Source of the DNA: Didymodactylos carnosus
Taxonomy: Eukaryota; Rotifera; Eurotatoria; Philodinida; Philodinidae
NCBI GenBank assembly: GCA_905250885.1
Contig: CAJNOQ010002920.1
Span: 1-22,142, forward strand
DNA: 22,142 bases
Direction of reading: 5' to 3'
Below are positions 1-10,287 of this stretch, one piece after another. Every line of letters begins with the position of its first letter. Positions within the stretch are counted from its first letter, which is position 1. The notes under the pieces are model-generated. The model did no database searches and had not been told where the DNA came from. It saw nothing but the letters and a program-made list of their open reading frames with translations. Both the position numbers and the translations under genes were made by a program.

Positions 1-735
1 AAAAGCCCTTTTCTCCGACTCTAAATGAACTTTATTTTATTCTTCACGTGGATACGAATAATAAAAAAATTATCCCTACTTGTCCTAAGAGTGGAGCTAT
101 TTTTTTCATTGTAGTTTCATTCATCATCCCGAGTCTTAAATCGGTTGTTTGTAATAGTAAATGAGTTAGAACTCAGAAATTGTTCTATAGTTAGATGACG
201 TATAAAATCAAAGTAAACATTAAGTTAAATGCACTGCACATTTTTGAAACTTTGGATGTCCAGCAGTGCGTATTTTGCAAAAGAAAAGTAAGTGAAAGTC
301 TCTCTTTAAAGATCTTAAATTGTGTAAGTAAAAACTCAGAGTCCATTTCTAAAAATGTCATTTTGACTTCGGGTATAAAAGTGAGTTTTTTTAGTTTATG
401 GTAAGAGGAATGTTAACGCTTTCAATTATCTTTTTGTCTTTTACGTTTACTGAAAAGAAAAAGTCTATTACAAGTACCTGTCTTATCTAGTATATAAAAC
501 ATGACAAATTCTTAAAACTATAATCAGACGACGCGAACAATAACACCAACAACAAGAGCTTACGTGTGTAAATAAAGATAATTCTATATAGAATTAACGA
601 CAATGTTCAATATACTCTAAGGTGATTCTATAAATGTGTCGTTAATCAACACCTGAAGCTCTTCATTCTCAAGAAACATCACATACCAATCAACGCTCGT
701 TAGTATCGTGTGAAAAACTAATAGTGAACAAAATT
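1..735. other. 5' intergenic region, no supported gene
   Basis: AT-rich sequence upstream of the propeller gene. A 69-codon open stretch begins with ATG at 195 but has no recognisable motif, a composition typical of chance reading, and no splice context, so it is not called. A TATA-like stretch (GTATATAAAAC) lies near 489-500, about 235 bp before the first ATG of the next gene. It could be a promoter element if there is a long 5' leader, but nothing else supports that. Confidence 0.4.
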
Positions 736-2221
736 ATGCAAAAATTTGATCCAGTCCGTGTTGAAAATTTGCTAAACAAGATTAATCACTTTGTTGAATG
801 TTTATCATCCTGTTCAAATAATGAAAGCAAATCGTCTAAGTCAGCAGCCTATCAAACATTAGAGAAATGGTATTCGAATATGGTGAATAAATTAAAAGAA
901 ACATATTTGAAAAAACGTGATGAAATTGATCGACTCAATCGAAAATTAAATGAAGAATATCATACCGATTTAATTAGTTGTAAAACGTCATTACAAAATA
1001 TTCAAGATCGTATAAAGAAAACATCAAATTCAAATGTTGATGCTATTGAACAGCAAGTCAGTTCATTGCAAAATCAAATAGATAGTTTAAAAAAACGTCC
1101 AACATTAGACATCAAAACGAATTTGATTCCATCTATGGATGACCTTATTCTTGTTTCGTTACCACTACGTAAGAAAACAGCACAGGATTATTTATTAAAA
1201 TCAGAACCGATATTCGCAGAAAATATACCATCTGGCACTAGTATGGCAGCATCGAATACTCATTTACTACTGGCATCTGACGATGGAGAAATAGCTATTT
1301 TTGATATGTACGGCAAAAGGCAAAGTATGATTTGGAAAACATTAGTTGAACAATATTATTCCATTCATGAATCAAACAGGTAATAGATCACTTTATTGGT
1401 ATATATTGTTGATTTTAGGTAAAGTGGCTGGCTGAAAAGGATATTTTAGAGAGACTTGCTCATGAGCATACCAAAAAAATTTGAATGGTATTCTTAGGAG
1501 AAAGTTTTTGCTGCAGACAAAGTTAGCCTTGAGAATCAGATACTATGTAGGTGTTGTTTATGTATTTTTGTTCTTCTACGTTTCTAGTAAATATCTTAGC
1601 GAAGAAGATCGTCCAACTGATACAACATGGTCATCTTATCTTCAATCATTTTTAATTTTATCAAGAAATAGCTTATTTACTTTCGATATTGATACAACAA
1701 TTAGAATAACTGAAAAGATTTCATTACCAGCCTATTCAGTAGAGCAGATAACATGTTATTGCAACCATTTATTTCTATGTTATTCAACTGGAACATCACA
1801 GCTTATCCAAAAGCGACAGCTTCCATGGCAAATGGATCAACATACGTCGTGGCCAAAGAAAAAGATTTGTTCATCACATGATGATTGGATTAAATCAATT
1901 GAAACTAATGGCAAATATCTTGCAATGAGTATTAGAAATGTTGAACGAGAATGGCGTGTAGAAATTCGTTCGATGAACATGGAACTAGTTCAGGTCATCT
2001 TGTGTACAAATATTCAACGTTGTTGTGAATTAACAGCAGACTGTTACGGTGGATTTGTTGCGTTTGAGTGGGATGGAACCAATTGTATATCAATTAAAAA
2101 AGATGGCTCTCATCTAATGAAAACATTTCAGAAAAAAATAAAAAATATTATCTACTTTGATACAAAATACGTTACATTACGCACTAATCAACAAATATTA
2201 CTTTACCAAACGGCTAAATGA
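736..2221 (+). CDS. Coiled-coil / beta-propeller protein, TRIM- or NHL-like architecture, gene model uncertain
   Basis: I do not recognise a named orthologue. The first ATG of the 5' open frame is at 736 (an in-frame GTG at 724 is not a credible eukaryotic start). The N-terminal part, about 195 residues to near 1324, opens with a Cys/Ser/Asn-rich segment and then a long charged helix rich in Lys, Glu and Gln at about residues 45-125, a likely coiled coil. It then enters a blade-like segment ending in DDGEIAIFDMYGK. The C-terminal part, from about 1605 to the TGA at 2219, is about 205 residues of beta-strand repeats (FLILSRNSLFTFDIDTT, LYQTAK at the end) that read as further propeller blades. 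Between them about 280 nt contain stops in all frames. A GTATG donor at 1325 joined to an AG at 1604 or 1607 restores the frame, so this may be one long intron; otherwise the gene is broken. Similar coiled-coil plus propeller proteins are abundant in bdelloid rotifers, from general knowledge. Role unknown. Confidence 0.6.
1325..1607 (+). other. Frame-breaking insert or long intron inside the propeller gene
   Basis: Neither flanking frame continues through this stretch. It starts with a plausible donor (GTATG) and ends at AG dinucleotides at 1603-1604 or 1606-1607 that are in the right phase. It also contains smaller intron-like pieces (GT at 1380 to AG at 1418; GT at 1547 to AG at 1587) and a short protein-like open stretch at 1422-1481 (KWLAEKDILERLAHEH), which may be part of a foreign or exonised fragment. 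Which splice pattern is used, if any, cannot be settled from sequence alone. Confidence 0.35.
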
Positions 2222-5031
2222 TCTCATCATTGCGATACACTGTTATACAGATAAGCCGTATATATGTGCAAAGTAATATTAATATGAGCTTAAAAAGTAC
2301 TACTCAGGAACAGTACATCAAAATGATGTTTTGACGCTTTCATTTCTCCTTAGGATGTTGAGTGTTATGAAGTTTCATTAGCAAACATGTTATTCTTCTA
2401 ATGCTTCCGTGTATCATCAGTAATATTAACATCAATGTTAATAAACATTATGTGTTCTTATTATACACTTTCTACGTCTTTTTTGCTACACAACAGAAAA
2501 AATGAAGGACGGAACAAATTTCTCCCACTTCATAATCATTTATATGGTATAATTTTCTTTCTTTGTAGAAGAAATCGTTTTGTAATACGAAACCAAACCC
2601 ATTCATCTTGAAAAAAAACTCAACTGAAATTCTTCCTCAATTGTGTTTTTCAAGATCACTCAGTGGACTATATAAACATACATTGATTTTTCCATTAAGG
2701 CATCAACACAATCACTTTGTTCCTTTTAGGATTTCTGTATTAGAAACTTCGAGGAATGCGAGCCAGCGAGAACTGTTATAAAAATATATCTTTTTTGGAT
2801 AAAATAAATTCTAGGATGTCCCAATGGACTCTTTCTTTACGCTTTCTATAAGGCTACTCTTTAGGCTGTATTGTTGATCGACGGTCATTTCTGAATCATG
2901 AACAATCAACGCTTAAAAGTTCTCGCCGTTTTATGAGCTTCTCTTGGTTTGATCATTATAATGAGGCTTGTTCAATATTATTGAAATTCTATTCTTCATT
3001 AGTCATGTTCTAATGAACGGTGATACTGTAATGTCTCCAACAGCGATGACAAATAATAATATGCATTTATGATTCGATTATTGTTCTTTATGTTTCAATA
3101 TCACGGGAACTTGAGATAATTCTATCTCTTCTTAAATTATGGAATTTTATGTTGATATATCAACAAAAGATGTATGAACAGCACACTTGACATGCCCAAG
3201 TAACTAACGATACACTTATAACATCTAATGATCCCTGACTGCTGTTAATAACAAAAACACGGTTAGTTTTTCCATCCATCAGTTTATTATTTTCCTTAAT
3301 ACTATTGTGTCGGTCGTGTCTTATTATCGCTGTACTCTTTTCGAGAACAGAATTGTGTTGTACAACAAACACACGCTGGTTAATCGTAACTATTGATTTT
3401 ACACTACAACTGTTATCACATTACTTCGGTTATTCGACATTCACTTGGTTAAAGTTATTCGGAACATTTATTATATCCTATTTATCAATCGAACTTTTAA
3501 AGATGTTTAAAGATATAGAATTTTGGGGTGAATTGATATCATACGGTGGTGGTGGATGGATCCTAAGTTTAAATGACACGTCCATAGTAACTCGATTAAT
3601 CAACTTAGTGAAGCCAATATTTGATACATATTCTGAACTGCCCATGATTTCATGATTCATGATTTTCACTCGAAGTAGGGCTGCTATTATACTGATCATC
3701 ATGATTTTTATTGATGTTCTCTAACGACATATAGAGAATGCTTCTATGGTATCGCTGGACTGTGGCATAAAACCATTTTTCTACAAACTCTTTAAACCTA
3801 AAACATTGTCGCATGTTCTATTCGTCACTATCTTTGCGTTATTCATGTATGATATATACTGTTATATGCATGACTTGAAACTTAAAGGCTATGTCTGGTT
3901 TTATATGGGTGTAGAGAAGTTTTCCGAACTTCGGACATTTAACATAACATGATAAAAAATTTTGAATCTCAACCTCAAAATTTTAAAAGGTAGACGTAGT
4001 GGTAACATTTAATACAGATAGCAGTGGCGTATAACGTCCAACATGGAAACTTAAAGTTGAAAACTGTTGATAAAACGAAGGATTACATTTGTGTAAGTAC
4101 AGTTTAATAATTTGTTGACTCGTCGCATCGTGTCTCGAGGTTAAAAGGATCCGTATAAATAGGTCGATGGTGCATTTCTGAATTTCATGCCTTATGCATC
4201 ACAATTATTGGCTTCGAACACCTTTTTTATTTGCGTAACGTTCTCCATCATTTAAAGTACTAGTATGTTTTTTCAGGCCTGAATGACTAGAAAGAGAGCA
4301 AGAGCCTCAAGAAGCACACAGTTTTTCCCCAGTATCAAGTTAACGCTCCAGAAAAGTGTTTGAAATCAGTTCTTCATTTCTACGATAGAGAAAATGAACC
4401 TATCATTTCAAAGCCTGAGTCTCAAAGGATTGCAAGATACAAGATGACCAACCATATATAAAATTATCATATGACGTACTTATAATGCAGACCGGATACT
4501 GGCGTTGACAACAATTACAATACGTATTATTGGTTGACGTGCCCAGCTTGAATCAAATATGTGTAATCGAATATGTGCTAATTTTATACACTTAAGTCTA
4601 GACTTTGACTTCAGTTTTTTCGTGACACGACCCCTGCGTCTATATGCTGTACAATGACTGAAGTTGTGCAATCGAGCCGATGGTACCAGTAGTCGTTTTT
4701 TTTTAGTATGTTTTGTGTGTAATGTTTTTTATGTAATATTTTCTTTGTTCGACGGCTTTTTACGATGATCTTTCTAAAGAAGTAAATAAATTGAACTTCA
4801 GTTTATAAAAATGACTTGGACTTTGGAAAAAATTAAGACTCGTCCACTTCTCAGTCATAGATATATCGAGCTTTTGACTTTTTTTATTAAATAAAACTGT
4901 CTTAGTTAAAATAAAAATATAAAAGCGGTACATCGATCTCCCAGTAATGTCACAACTACGTGAAAATGTTATCTGACCCCAGTAACAACCGACAAAAAAA
5001 AATTCTGATATCACAATTTTATAACAACTTC
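2222..5031. other. Intergenic region, no supported gene
   Basis: About 2.8 kb between the propeller gene and the convergent peptidase gene. Two hydrophobic open stretches on the plus strand, 3305-3655 (116 codons, begins with TTG, contains FTWLKLFGTFIISYLSIELL) and 3746-3952 (68 codons, begins with ATG), could be remnants of a membrane protein. They have no recognisable family, no obvious splice link between them and no long conserved motif. The minus-strand open stretches at 3160-3372, 3478-3702, 4480-4671 and 4760-5014 look like chance reading in AT-rich DNA. Nothing else stands out. Confidence 0.4.
4883..4888 (-). promoter_or_regulatory. Possible polyadenylation signal for the peptidase gene
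   Basis: TTTATT on the plus strand is AATAAA on the minus strand. It lies about 145 nt beyond the stop codon of the minus-strand LTA4H-like gene. The hexamer is common in AT-rich DNA, so its position is the only support. Confidence 0.3.
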
Positions 5032-7804
5032 TTATTTTGAACCTAAACGTAATTCGATCTGGTTAACTGTAATGACATGCATATACTCCTTGTTCTTTTG
5101 AAAGAAATCGATTACTTTTGGTAGCATATCTGGCCAAGACTGTTTAAATTCCATGTAAAGAGGTTTGACATACTTCATACGACCATTTTCTTGAAGAAAA
5201 TGGAATATATCTTCTAATACTGGTTCATATTTAGCTCGAATACATAATTGATACCATCGATATTTAATTTCACAATTCGTATAACGTTTCATATCGTAGA
5301 TTTTATTCATCGAATCGATATCAAAAGTGGTATTTGTCTTCGTTAATAGTAATAAATTTAAAAAATATTGAATTTGTTTTGCACTCATTTGATCTACAGT
5401 TTCACGATCAAATTCACCACGTTTTGTTTTTTCAGCTAATTTAAGACACTGTTCCTCAATTGTTGTATGAAAATTAGTTTGAAAGGGTGGCATACCGACG
5501 CCGTACAACCATTTATCCCAATCAATTTGATTAATGGTGGGTAGATCGTGAAAATAGTTAACAAAATATTCTTTAAAATCATTTGAATTTAATATTTTAT
5601 ATTGAAATGTTTTGATATATGAACGCAAAAATTCGTTGAATTTTTCATCCGACCCAACAATTTGTTCCTCTAAATACCACAAAAATGCGGCACCTTTGTA
5701 ATATTGAACTAAAACGAAAGCAAAATTTTTATTAATTAAAAATAAGAAACAAATTGATTGGTGTACAACTTAGAGATTATGCTTAAGTCAGAGTTGGACA
5801 ATTCAGCTCCGGTGTTGAAAATCTTTAATTGTGGAGTTGGACTTTTCTTTTTAAATGACCAAAGTTGAGTTGATGACAGATCTTCTCAATTCCAAGTCCG
5901 AAACCTCGGCTCAAAATTTCTTCAACTCGATTTTCTTTTTTTTCGCGGAGGGGCTTTTTGTTTAGCTTTTATCTATTTTTGTCGCAAGAGATATAAACAT
6001 GGTTGTATCCATGCCAACACGGGCACACGTTAAAGTACTGATTCAATCGTCTCCCGAAACAAGAATCTTGTCTGAAATAGAACAAAAAAGTTGACTAGTG
6101 TGGGTTCAAACGGGAGAAAAAGAGAAAAATGTGCTCAGTTTGTGATAGTCTTAGTTCTTAGAATAGTGGTCATGCTTATTAGTGATCAAATATAATCTAC
6201 TTGTATTGTTAAAAAACAGGAAAGAAAAAGAACGGGCATATTTTAATTCGGAGCTGAAGTTGTACCTAACCGAAGTTGCCCACCTCTGGCTTAAACAGCT
6301 TAAGAATTTGTAATAGCAATGAACGAAGAATAGATCTTTAGTTTCTGAATTATTTAAAATACATTGTCGTTCCCTTAATTTGCTTTTGTCTTTAAAATTG
6401 TTTTTCTAGACTGTATGCACTACATTCTTAACAAACACAAATGTTATTTGAGATACTAACCAGTACTATACGCATCATCGGGATCAACATCTTCTAATTT
6501 ATATACTAATGCTGTATATTTATGTTCAACACCCCAGACAATTTCAATTGTTTCTTTTAAATCGTTCATTTGTTGAGCACTATGAAAACGACGAATATCA
6601 TTGCCATTGATTTTTAAATTACGTTCACCATCAGCCTTTAAATTTAATAGACCTAATAGCTTAGCTTCAATAAAACTTGTTAATCCTTCATTCAACCAAA
6701 AATGTTCCCAATTTTCATTTGTTACCAAATTGCCTAATTAAAAGAGAAAAATGAAGAATTACTGTGTTTGTGCATATAACTTCGAGAAGAGAGCGTAACG
6801 TCAAATAATTATACATTACCTGTCCAAGAATGTGTTATTTCATGAACAATCGTACTTATCAATGAGCGATCTCCGGCAAGCAAGGTAGGTGAAATAAAAT
6901 TCATTGTTGGATTTTCCATTCCACCATAAGGAAACGAGGGCGGTAATACCAGAAAATCATATCGTTTCCATACATAATCTCCTAATAGTTCTTCAGCTTT
7001 ACTTAATAACAATTCCGTTGATTTAAATTCATATTCACATTTCTCTAGTTGATCTGGCTCAGTCCATACCCGACATCGTTTTCCCAGATCTTTTGATTTC
7101 AAAAAGCCAGACACAATGGCCACAAGATACGATGATATGGGTATTTCTTGTTTAAAATAATAAATGTTTTCTTTTTCATCTATTCGATCGATTGGAGCAC
7201 TCATCAATACGACTAGTGGTTTTTCAACTTGAATACTGGCATCGTATGTCGATTTAATACCTGGTGTATCCTGACATGGATAAAAACTTCTAGCATGTAT
7301 TGCCTGACATTGACTGTACATATAAGGATATTGCTTAAATGATGTTTGTTTTGCTTTCATCCATTGTAATGCGAGACATCTGTCGGTTGTTGAATAATAG
7401 ATTCGCGTTTTGATTTCTTCTTTATCCCGCTGTTCTTGTGCTAACTGAATATGAAGTGGTTGACCAAGGGCTTTGTGTTCTGTACCCAGTGAATACTGCA
7501 ACTCAATATTCGTTTTTACATCAATTATTTGTTCAACTCGTTTTATTTGAAGATGACGTGTATCAAGTATAAGTTCATTAGAGTTTTGTCCTAAATGTGG
7601 TATGTCCTTGATATTTCTAATACTTGACGATACACTATATTTGTCTTGAGATACTTTTCGAATATTTAAATCGACATAACCATCGACAATTTGTTTATTA
7701 AAATCGACAATTAAATTAAATGATGTATGAACAATACGATAACGATTGAAATTCGATAATGTATTTGGATCATAAAATAAGCGATCCTGACTATTGGAAT
7801 CCAT
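5032..7804 (-). CDS. LTA4H: Leukotriene A4 hydrolase / aminopeptidase, M1 metallopeptidase family
   Basis: Zinc aminopeptidase of family M1, of the leukotriene A4 hydrolase/aminopeptidase B branch. Known members cleave N-terminal residues from peptides in the cytosol; vertebrate LTA4H also hydrolyses the epoxide of leukotriene A4. Three exons join in frame: 7804-6820, 6733-6461 and 5708-5032, giving 644 residues against about 610 in vertebrate LTA4H. Visible motifs are SQCQAIHARSFYPCQDTP near residue 164, GGMEN at 294-298 (substrate amino-group binding), HEITH at 321-325 and E344 eighteen residues later (zinc ligands). DAYSTVQYYKG places the catalytic tyrosine at Y422. A C-terminal GRMKYVKPL matches the carboxylate-binding Arg/Lys of LTA4H, favouring LTA4H over aminopeptidase B. 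The start at 7804 is the first ATG in the conserved frame. TTTCAG lies directly upstream, which may be the acceptor of a 5'-UTR intron. The epoxide-hydrolase activity is inferred only by family. Confidence 0.93.
5709..6460 (-). other. Intron 2 of the LTA4H-like gene, enlarged by an inserted element
   Basis: A 752-nt intron, donor GTTAGT and acceptor TTTTAG on the minus strand. Removal gives DAYSTVQYYKGAAFLWYLEEQ, restoring the catalytic-tyrosine region. It is far longer than most introns in the window. Some 508 nt of it is a hAT-like MITE with its target duplication (5781-6296). Confidence 0.88.
5781..6296. mobile_element. Non-autonomous hAT-like element (MITE) with degenerate 8-bp target duplication
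   Basis: The element is 5789-6288, 500 bp. Its left end reads CAGAGTTGGACAATTCAGCT. The reverse complement of its right end reads CAGAGGTGGGCAACTTCGG and, a little further in, also has ACTTCAGCTCCG. CAGAGGTGGGCAA is a typical hAT-superfamily terminus. The flanking 8-mers are GCTTAAGT (5781-5788) and GCTTAAAC (6289-6296), six of eight identical, as expected for an ageing hAT duplication. There is no transposase reading frame inside. It sits in intron 2 of the minus-strand peptidase gene. Confidence 0.75.
6734..6819 (-). other. Intron 1 of the LTA4H-like gene
   Basis: An 86-nt intron with donor GTAATG and acceptor AATTAG on the minus strand. Removing it joins HSWTG to NLVTNENW, exactly across the conserved stretch between the two halves of the zinc site, which confirms the boundary. 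A glycine codon is split G|GC. Confidence 0.9.
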
Positions 7805-9030
7805 CTGAAACAACAATAATTCAATGTAGGTAGAAAAAGAAATAAAATTCGTGGGACTTTTGCGGAATAAATTATTTTTCTATAATAGGAAGTGACTATG
7901 ATAGAAACATTATGATTAATGGTCATAATACAAGCAAAAACAATCCACTTCAGAACAAATAAGAATAAAAGACTAAAGATAATGTTATTGGTTCTTTTTC
8001 ACGAGGAAAAAATCAACAATCGTGTTGAAATAAAGTACTCTTATCTTCTTGCTTTTCTTCATCGTTTTATTTTAATTTTTTGCCCATTACCTGTAAGGTT
8101 AAAAAAAGCCTACGAACGTGAACAAAACATTTAAGAATGATTGAATGAGAAAAAGTTAACCCTCTGTCGTCAAAACCGATTATAAAATAAAACGCGAATA
8201 TCTAGGAGAGTGTATCACGAAAGAGAATGTTTTTTTTTACATCGAAACATTCAAAGAAACGTCTCAATGAATCTGCAAAAAAAAGAGAAAATGTTCATAT
8301 TTATATTTTAGTTTGATTTTCTTACTTGGGAAGAAGAAGAGATGTGACTTTTCGAAACATTGATTCCAGAATAAAGACGACCCCAAATTCGAGTTAAACT
8401 TTCCATCTGTTTCACCGATATTTTCATTTTCCCTATAGCCAAGATGAGAATCATGACTGCACACACCCAGAAAATCCTCTGAAACATTACGAGTTTTTAA
8501 GATTATGACAAAATGTATTTTCATACGATAAGAAAGAAGAGAAACAGCTGATACAATCCCACGTTACAGTTAAACAAAGGAAAAAATATCAATACTAACT
8601 AATCCAAACTCATCAGTAATAACGGTAAAATACCATTCCAGATCAGAAGTCCATAAGAATTTCAACTGAAGAGAGGCTCTACGATGAATATGGCGCTTCA
8701 GAAATACGAAGAAAAACTGTCTTGGAAAAGGATAAATGATGTTTGCCATGTCAATGAACAAGCAACAAACTTGACGATAACTTCACGATTAAGGCCCTGG
8801 AGTCAGAAATTTATTTCGGTAGCCATAAGTGTGATCTGAGCGAAAATTGTAGGGAAGATTGGACATGTTGAGGAATGGTCACTGCATAAGCTTGGTGCCT
8901 CCATCTATGATCTTTTAGGAGATGTCGCTCGAATATGGGTCAAAATGAGGCATCTACTGTCCGGCAGATTTCTCTCAGAAAACAGCTGGTACGCTAAGGC
9001 TAGTTTTAAAATATAAAATGAAGTTAGAGT
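7805..9030. other. Intergenic region, no supported gene
   Basis: AT-rich spacer upstream of the minus-strand peptidase gene; it should contain that gene's promoter. Open stretches at 7919-8134 (+), 8264-8524 (-) and 8570-8761 (-) have no family signal and compositions dictated by base content. I see no convincing TATA box, repeat or RNA gene. Confidence 0.4.
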
Positions 9031-9169
9031 AACGACGTAACAGAGCCGGATTTTTGAATTTTTTCTCTGTTTTAATTTCCGAAGGATTTCTCCTCAAAAC
9101 TTCGAAAAAAGCGCAAACACTGTAAAAGAATGGTGGCCTAAATCAAAAATCGGGCTCTGTTACGTTGTT
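9031..9169. repeat. Small inverted-repeat element (foldback/MITE-like)
   Basis: Left arm 9031-9057 (AACGACGTAACAGAGCC..., 27 bp) and right arm 9143-9169 are inverted copies with two mismatches, separated by 85 bp. Weaker similarity continues outward (TGAAGTTAGAGT on the left against TGAAGCTAAGAC on the complementary right side, offset by a few bases). The true element may therefore extend to about 9010-9200. No coding capacity. A target duplication could not be identified with confidence. Confidence 0.65.
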
Positions 9170-9331
9170 CCCATATGTCTTAGCTTCAATCTAATATGAA
9201 CCGATGATCTCTAGCGCTTAATGCTTTGACGGAGAAATGTTCCGGATAGTGTTTATCACCTAGGAAAGAGTCGCTTTTGAGATATAGTACTAGTATAGTG
9301 TATGACCAGAATTCCCAGATCCTCAGGTCAG

Positions 9332-9403
9332 AAATGCGGAATAAAAATCCCAAAATGCGGAAACTTGCGAAAAATTTTTCTCAGAATGCGGTCAAAAAGC
9401 GGA
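9332..9403 (+). repeat. Left subterminal repeats of the hAT element (AAATGCGGA motifs)
   Basis: Four related copies lie close to the left end: AAATGCGGA at 9332-9340, AAAATGCGGA at 9352-9361, AGAATGCGG at 9383-9391 and AAAAAGCGGA at 9394-9403. Short subterminal repeats in hAT elements are usual binding sites for the transposase; that role here is inference. Confidence 0.6.
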
Positions 9404-9445
9404 AACACATTTTCATGGTCTAACTTCAGCCGTTTTCACGCACAA

Positions 9446-9901
9446 TCACAGAGTTGCCAGCTGGAGTGCCATAATCGACGCGGTTTTTCGCTGTATTGGC
9501 ATTGATTGTGGCGCCTGAGCTGGCAACTGCCGGCACAGAGTCAAAAAAATGTTTTCTCTAGCTAAGCACTTTGTGGTTTTATTCAATAAAACACAAGAGA
9601 AAAACAAACAGAAATGTCCTGATTTTAGTTTGACACGTTGTTTTTTGACTATATATTTTTGACTAGAATGAATAAGTTTAAGCAGATCTGGTGTTGATAA
9701 GAAATAATTATAAATTTCAGTACATGATAACGATGAGTTTAAGCGAATTTTTAACTCAGCTGCAATCATTTCTGTCGACATACGATTTCTTTTATTGTTA
9801 AATAAATGTTTCGTGGAAGAAAATGCACTTTCGACGTATGAATTACTGCACGGAATCGAAAATATAAACGAAACTAATTTGTGCATGTTTGGAGCCTCCA
9901 A
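9446..9901 (-). pseudogene. hAT transposase, C-terminal dimerisation-domain fragment
   Basis: A minus-strand open frame of about 150 codons. Its first 85 residues match the hAT C-terminal (hATC) dimerisation region: FIFSIPCSNSYVESAFSS, then NKRNRMSTEMIAAELKIRLN, then STPDLLKLIHSSQKY. This pattern (a P-x-S-N-x-x-V-E/S-x-x-F-S motif followed by R-N-R-M and a leucine-rich helix) is what remains at the end of hAT transposases. The BED zinc finger and the RNase-H-like catalytic core that should precede it are absent. The frame runs straight into the centre of the palindrome at 9858-9932, which marks the break. The tail after about residue 90 looks like read-through into non-coding sequence. Not expected to be active. 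Confidence 0.82.
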
Positions 9902-9932
9902 ACATGCACAAATTAGTTTCGTTTATATTTTC
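9858..9932. repeat. 75-bp perfect palindrome (37-bp arms, 1-nt centre)
   Basis: Left arm 9858-9894, single base at 9895, right arm 9896-9932; the arms are exact reverse complements over 37 bp. The left arm is part of the transposase reading frame on the minus strand, so the right arm is an inverted copy of coding sequence. It marks the point where the rest of the transposase gene is lost. Confidence 0.92.
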
Positions 9933-9951
9933 CTTTTTCGGGTAAGGTATC

Positions 9952-10029
9952 TTGCCCGATCAGGCAATCTTTTGTCCTTGCCTGATCGGGCAATATTGCT
10001 CGAACGGGCAAGCTTGCCCTATCAGGCAA
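9952..10029. repeat. Cluster of four 16-bp palindromic repeats
   Basis: Four units of consensus TTGCCYGATCRGGCAA: 9952-9967 (TTGCCCGATCAGGCAA), 9978-9993 (its exact reverse complement), 9996-10011 (TTGCTCGAACGGGCAA) and 10014-10029 (TTGCCCTATCAGGCAA). Their starts are spaced 26, 18 and 18 bp. Units three and four abut to make another palindrome, GGGCAAGCTTGCCC at 10006-10019. The cluster is strikingly GC-rich against its surroundings. Confidence 0.85.
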
Positions 10030-10130
10030 GGTAATCCTGAGGCAGATGTAGTTGGTCAGTCTTCTGACCGGACAGGAAAACACCGTATCATCCAAGGAAA
10101 ACTCTATTTGATGCAGGTTTTGCCGCTCTG

Positions 10131-10155
10131 TCATGTAGAATAAGTGTCTACATGA
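10131..10155. repeat. Short perfect hairpin inside the hAT element
   Basis: TCATGTAGA at 10131-10139 pairs with TCTACATGA at 10147-10155 across a 7-nt loop. It lies between the two 16-bp repeat clusters. Confidence 0.6.
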
Positions 10156-10222
10156 AACGCTATAGCTTTGATTTATGCGCTATTCCATTGAAAGAAAAAA
10201 GTGTGAAAATCTTGCCAAAACG

Positions 10223-10287
10223 AGTAAGATACTCCTTGCCCGATCGGAACGTATTACTTGTCCGGGCAATCTTATCCGATCGGGCCA
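10223..10287. repeat. Second, degenerate cluster of the same 16-bp repeat
   Basis: Diverged units at 10236-10251 (TTGCCCGATCGGAACG), 10258-10269 (TTGTCCGGGCAA, four bases shorter) and 10272-10287 (TTATCCGATCGGGCCA). The cluster is preceded by AGTAAGATACTCC. This parallels GGTAAGGTAT just before the first cluster, so the two clusters probably arose by duplication of a larger unit. Confidence 0.6.

Noticed and set aside
195..404. 69-codon ATG-started open stretch near the left edge.
   Set aside because: No family signal, no codon pattern distinct from background, and no partner exon visible.
3305..3952. Two hydrophobic plus-strand open stretches that could be a membrane protein.
   Set aside because: The first lacks an ATG near its start, the two are not linked by clear splice sites, and hydrophobic translations are common in T-rich DNA. 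Kept only as a note in the intergenic entry.
9952..10029. Regularly spaced short repeats considered as a CRISPR-like array.
   Set aside because: The repeats are 16-bp palindromes separated by only 2-10 nt, they vary in sequence and orientation, and they lie inside a hAT element in a eukaryotic genome.
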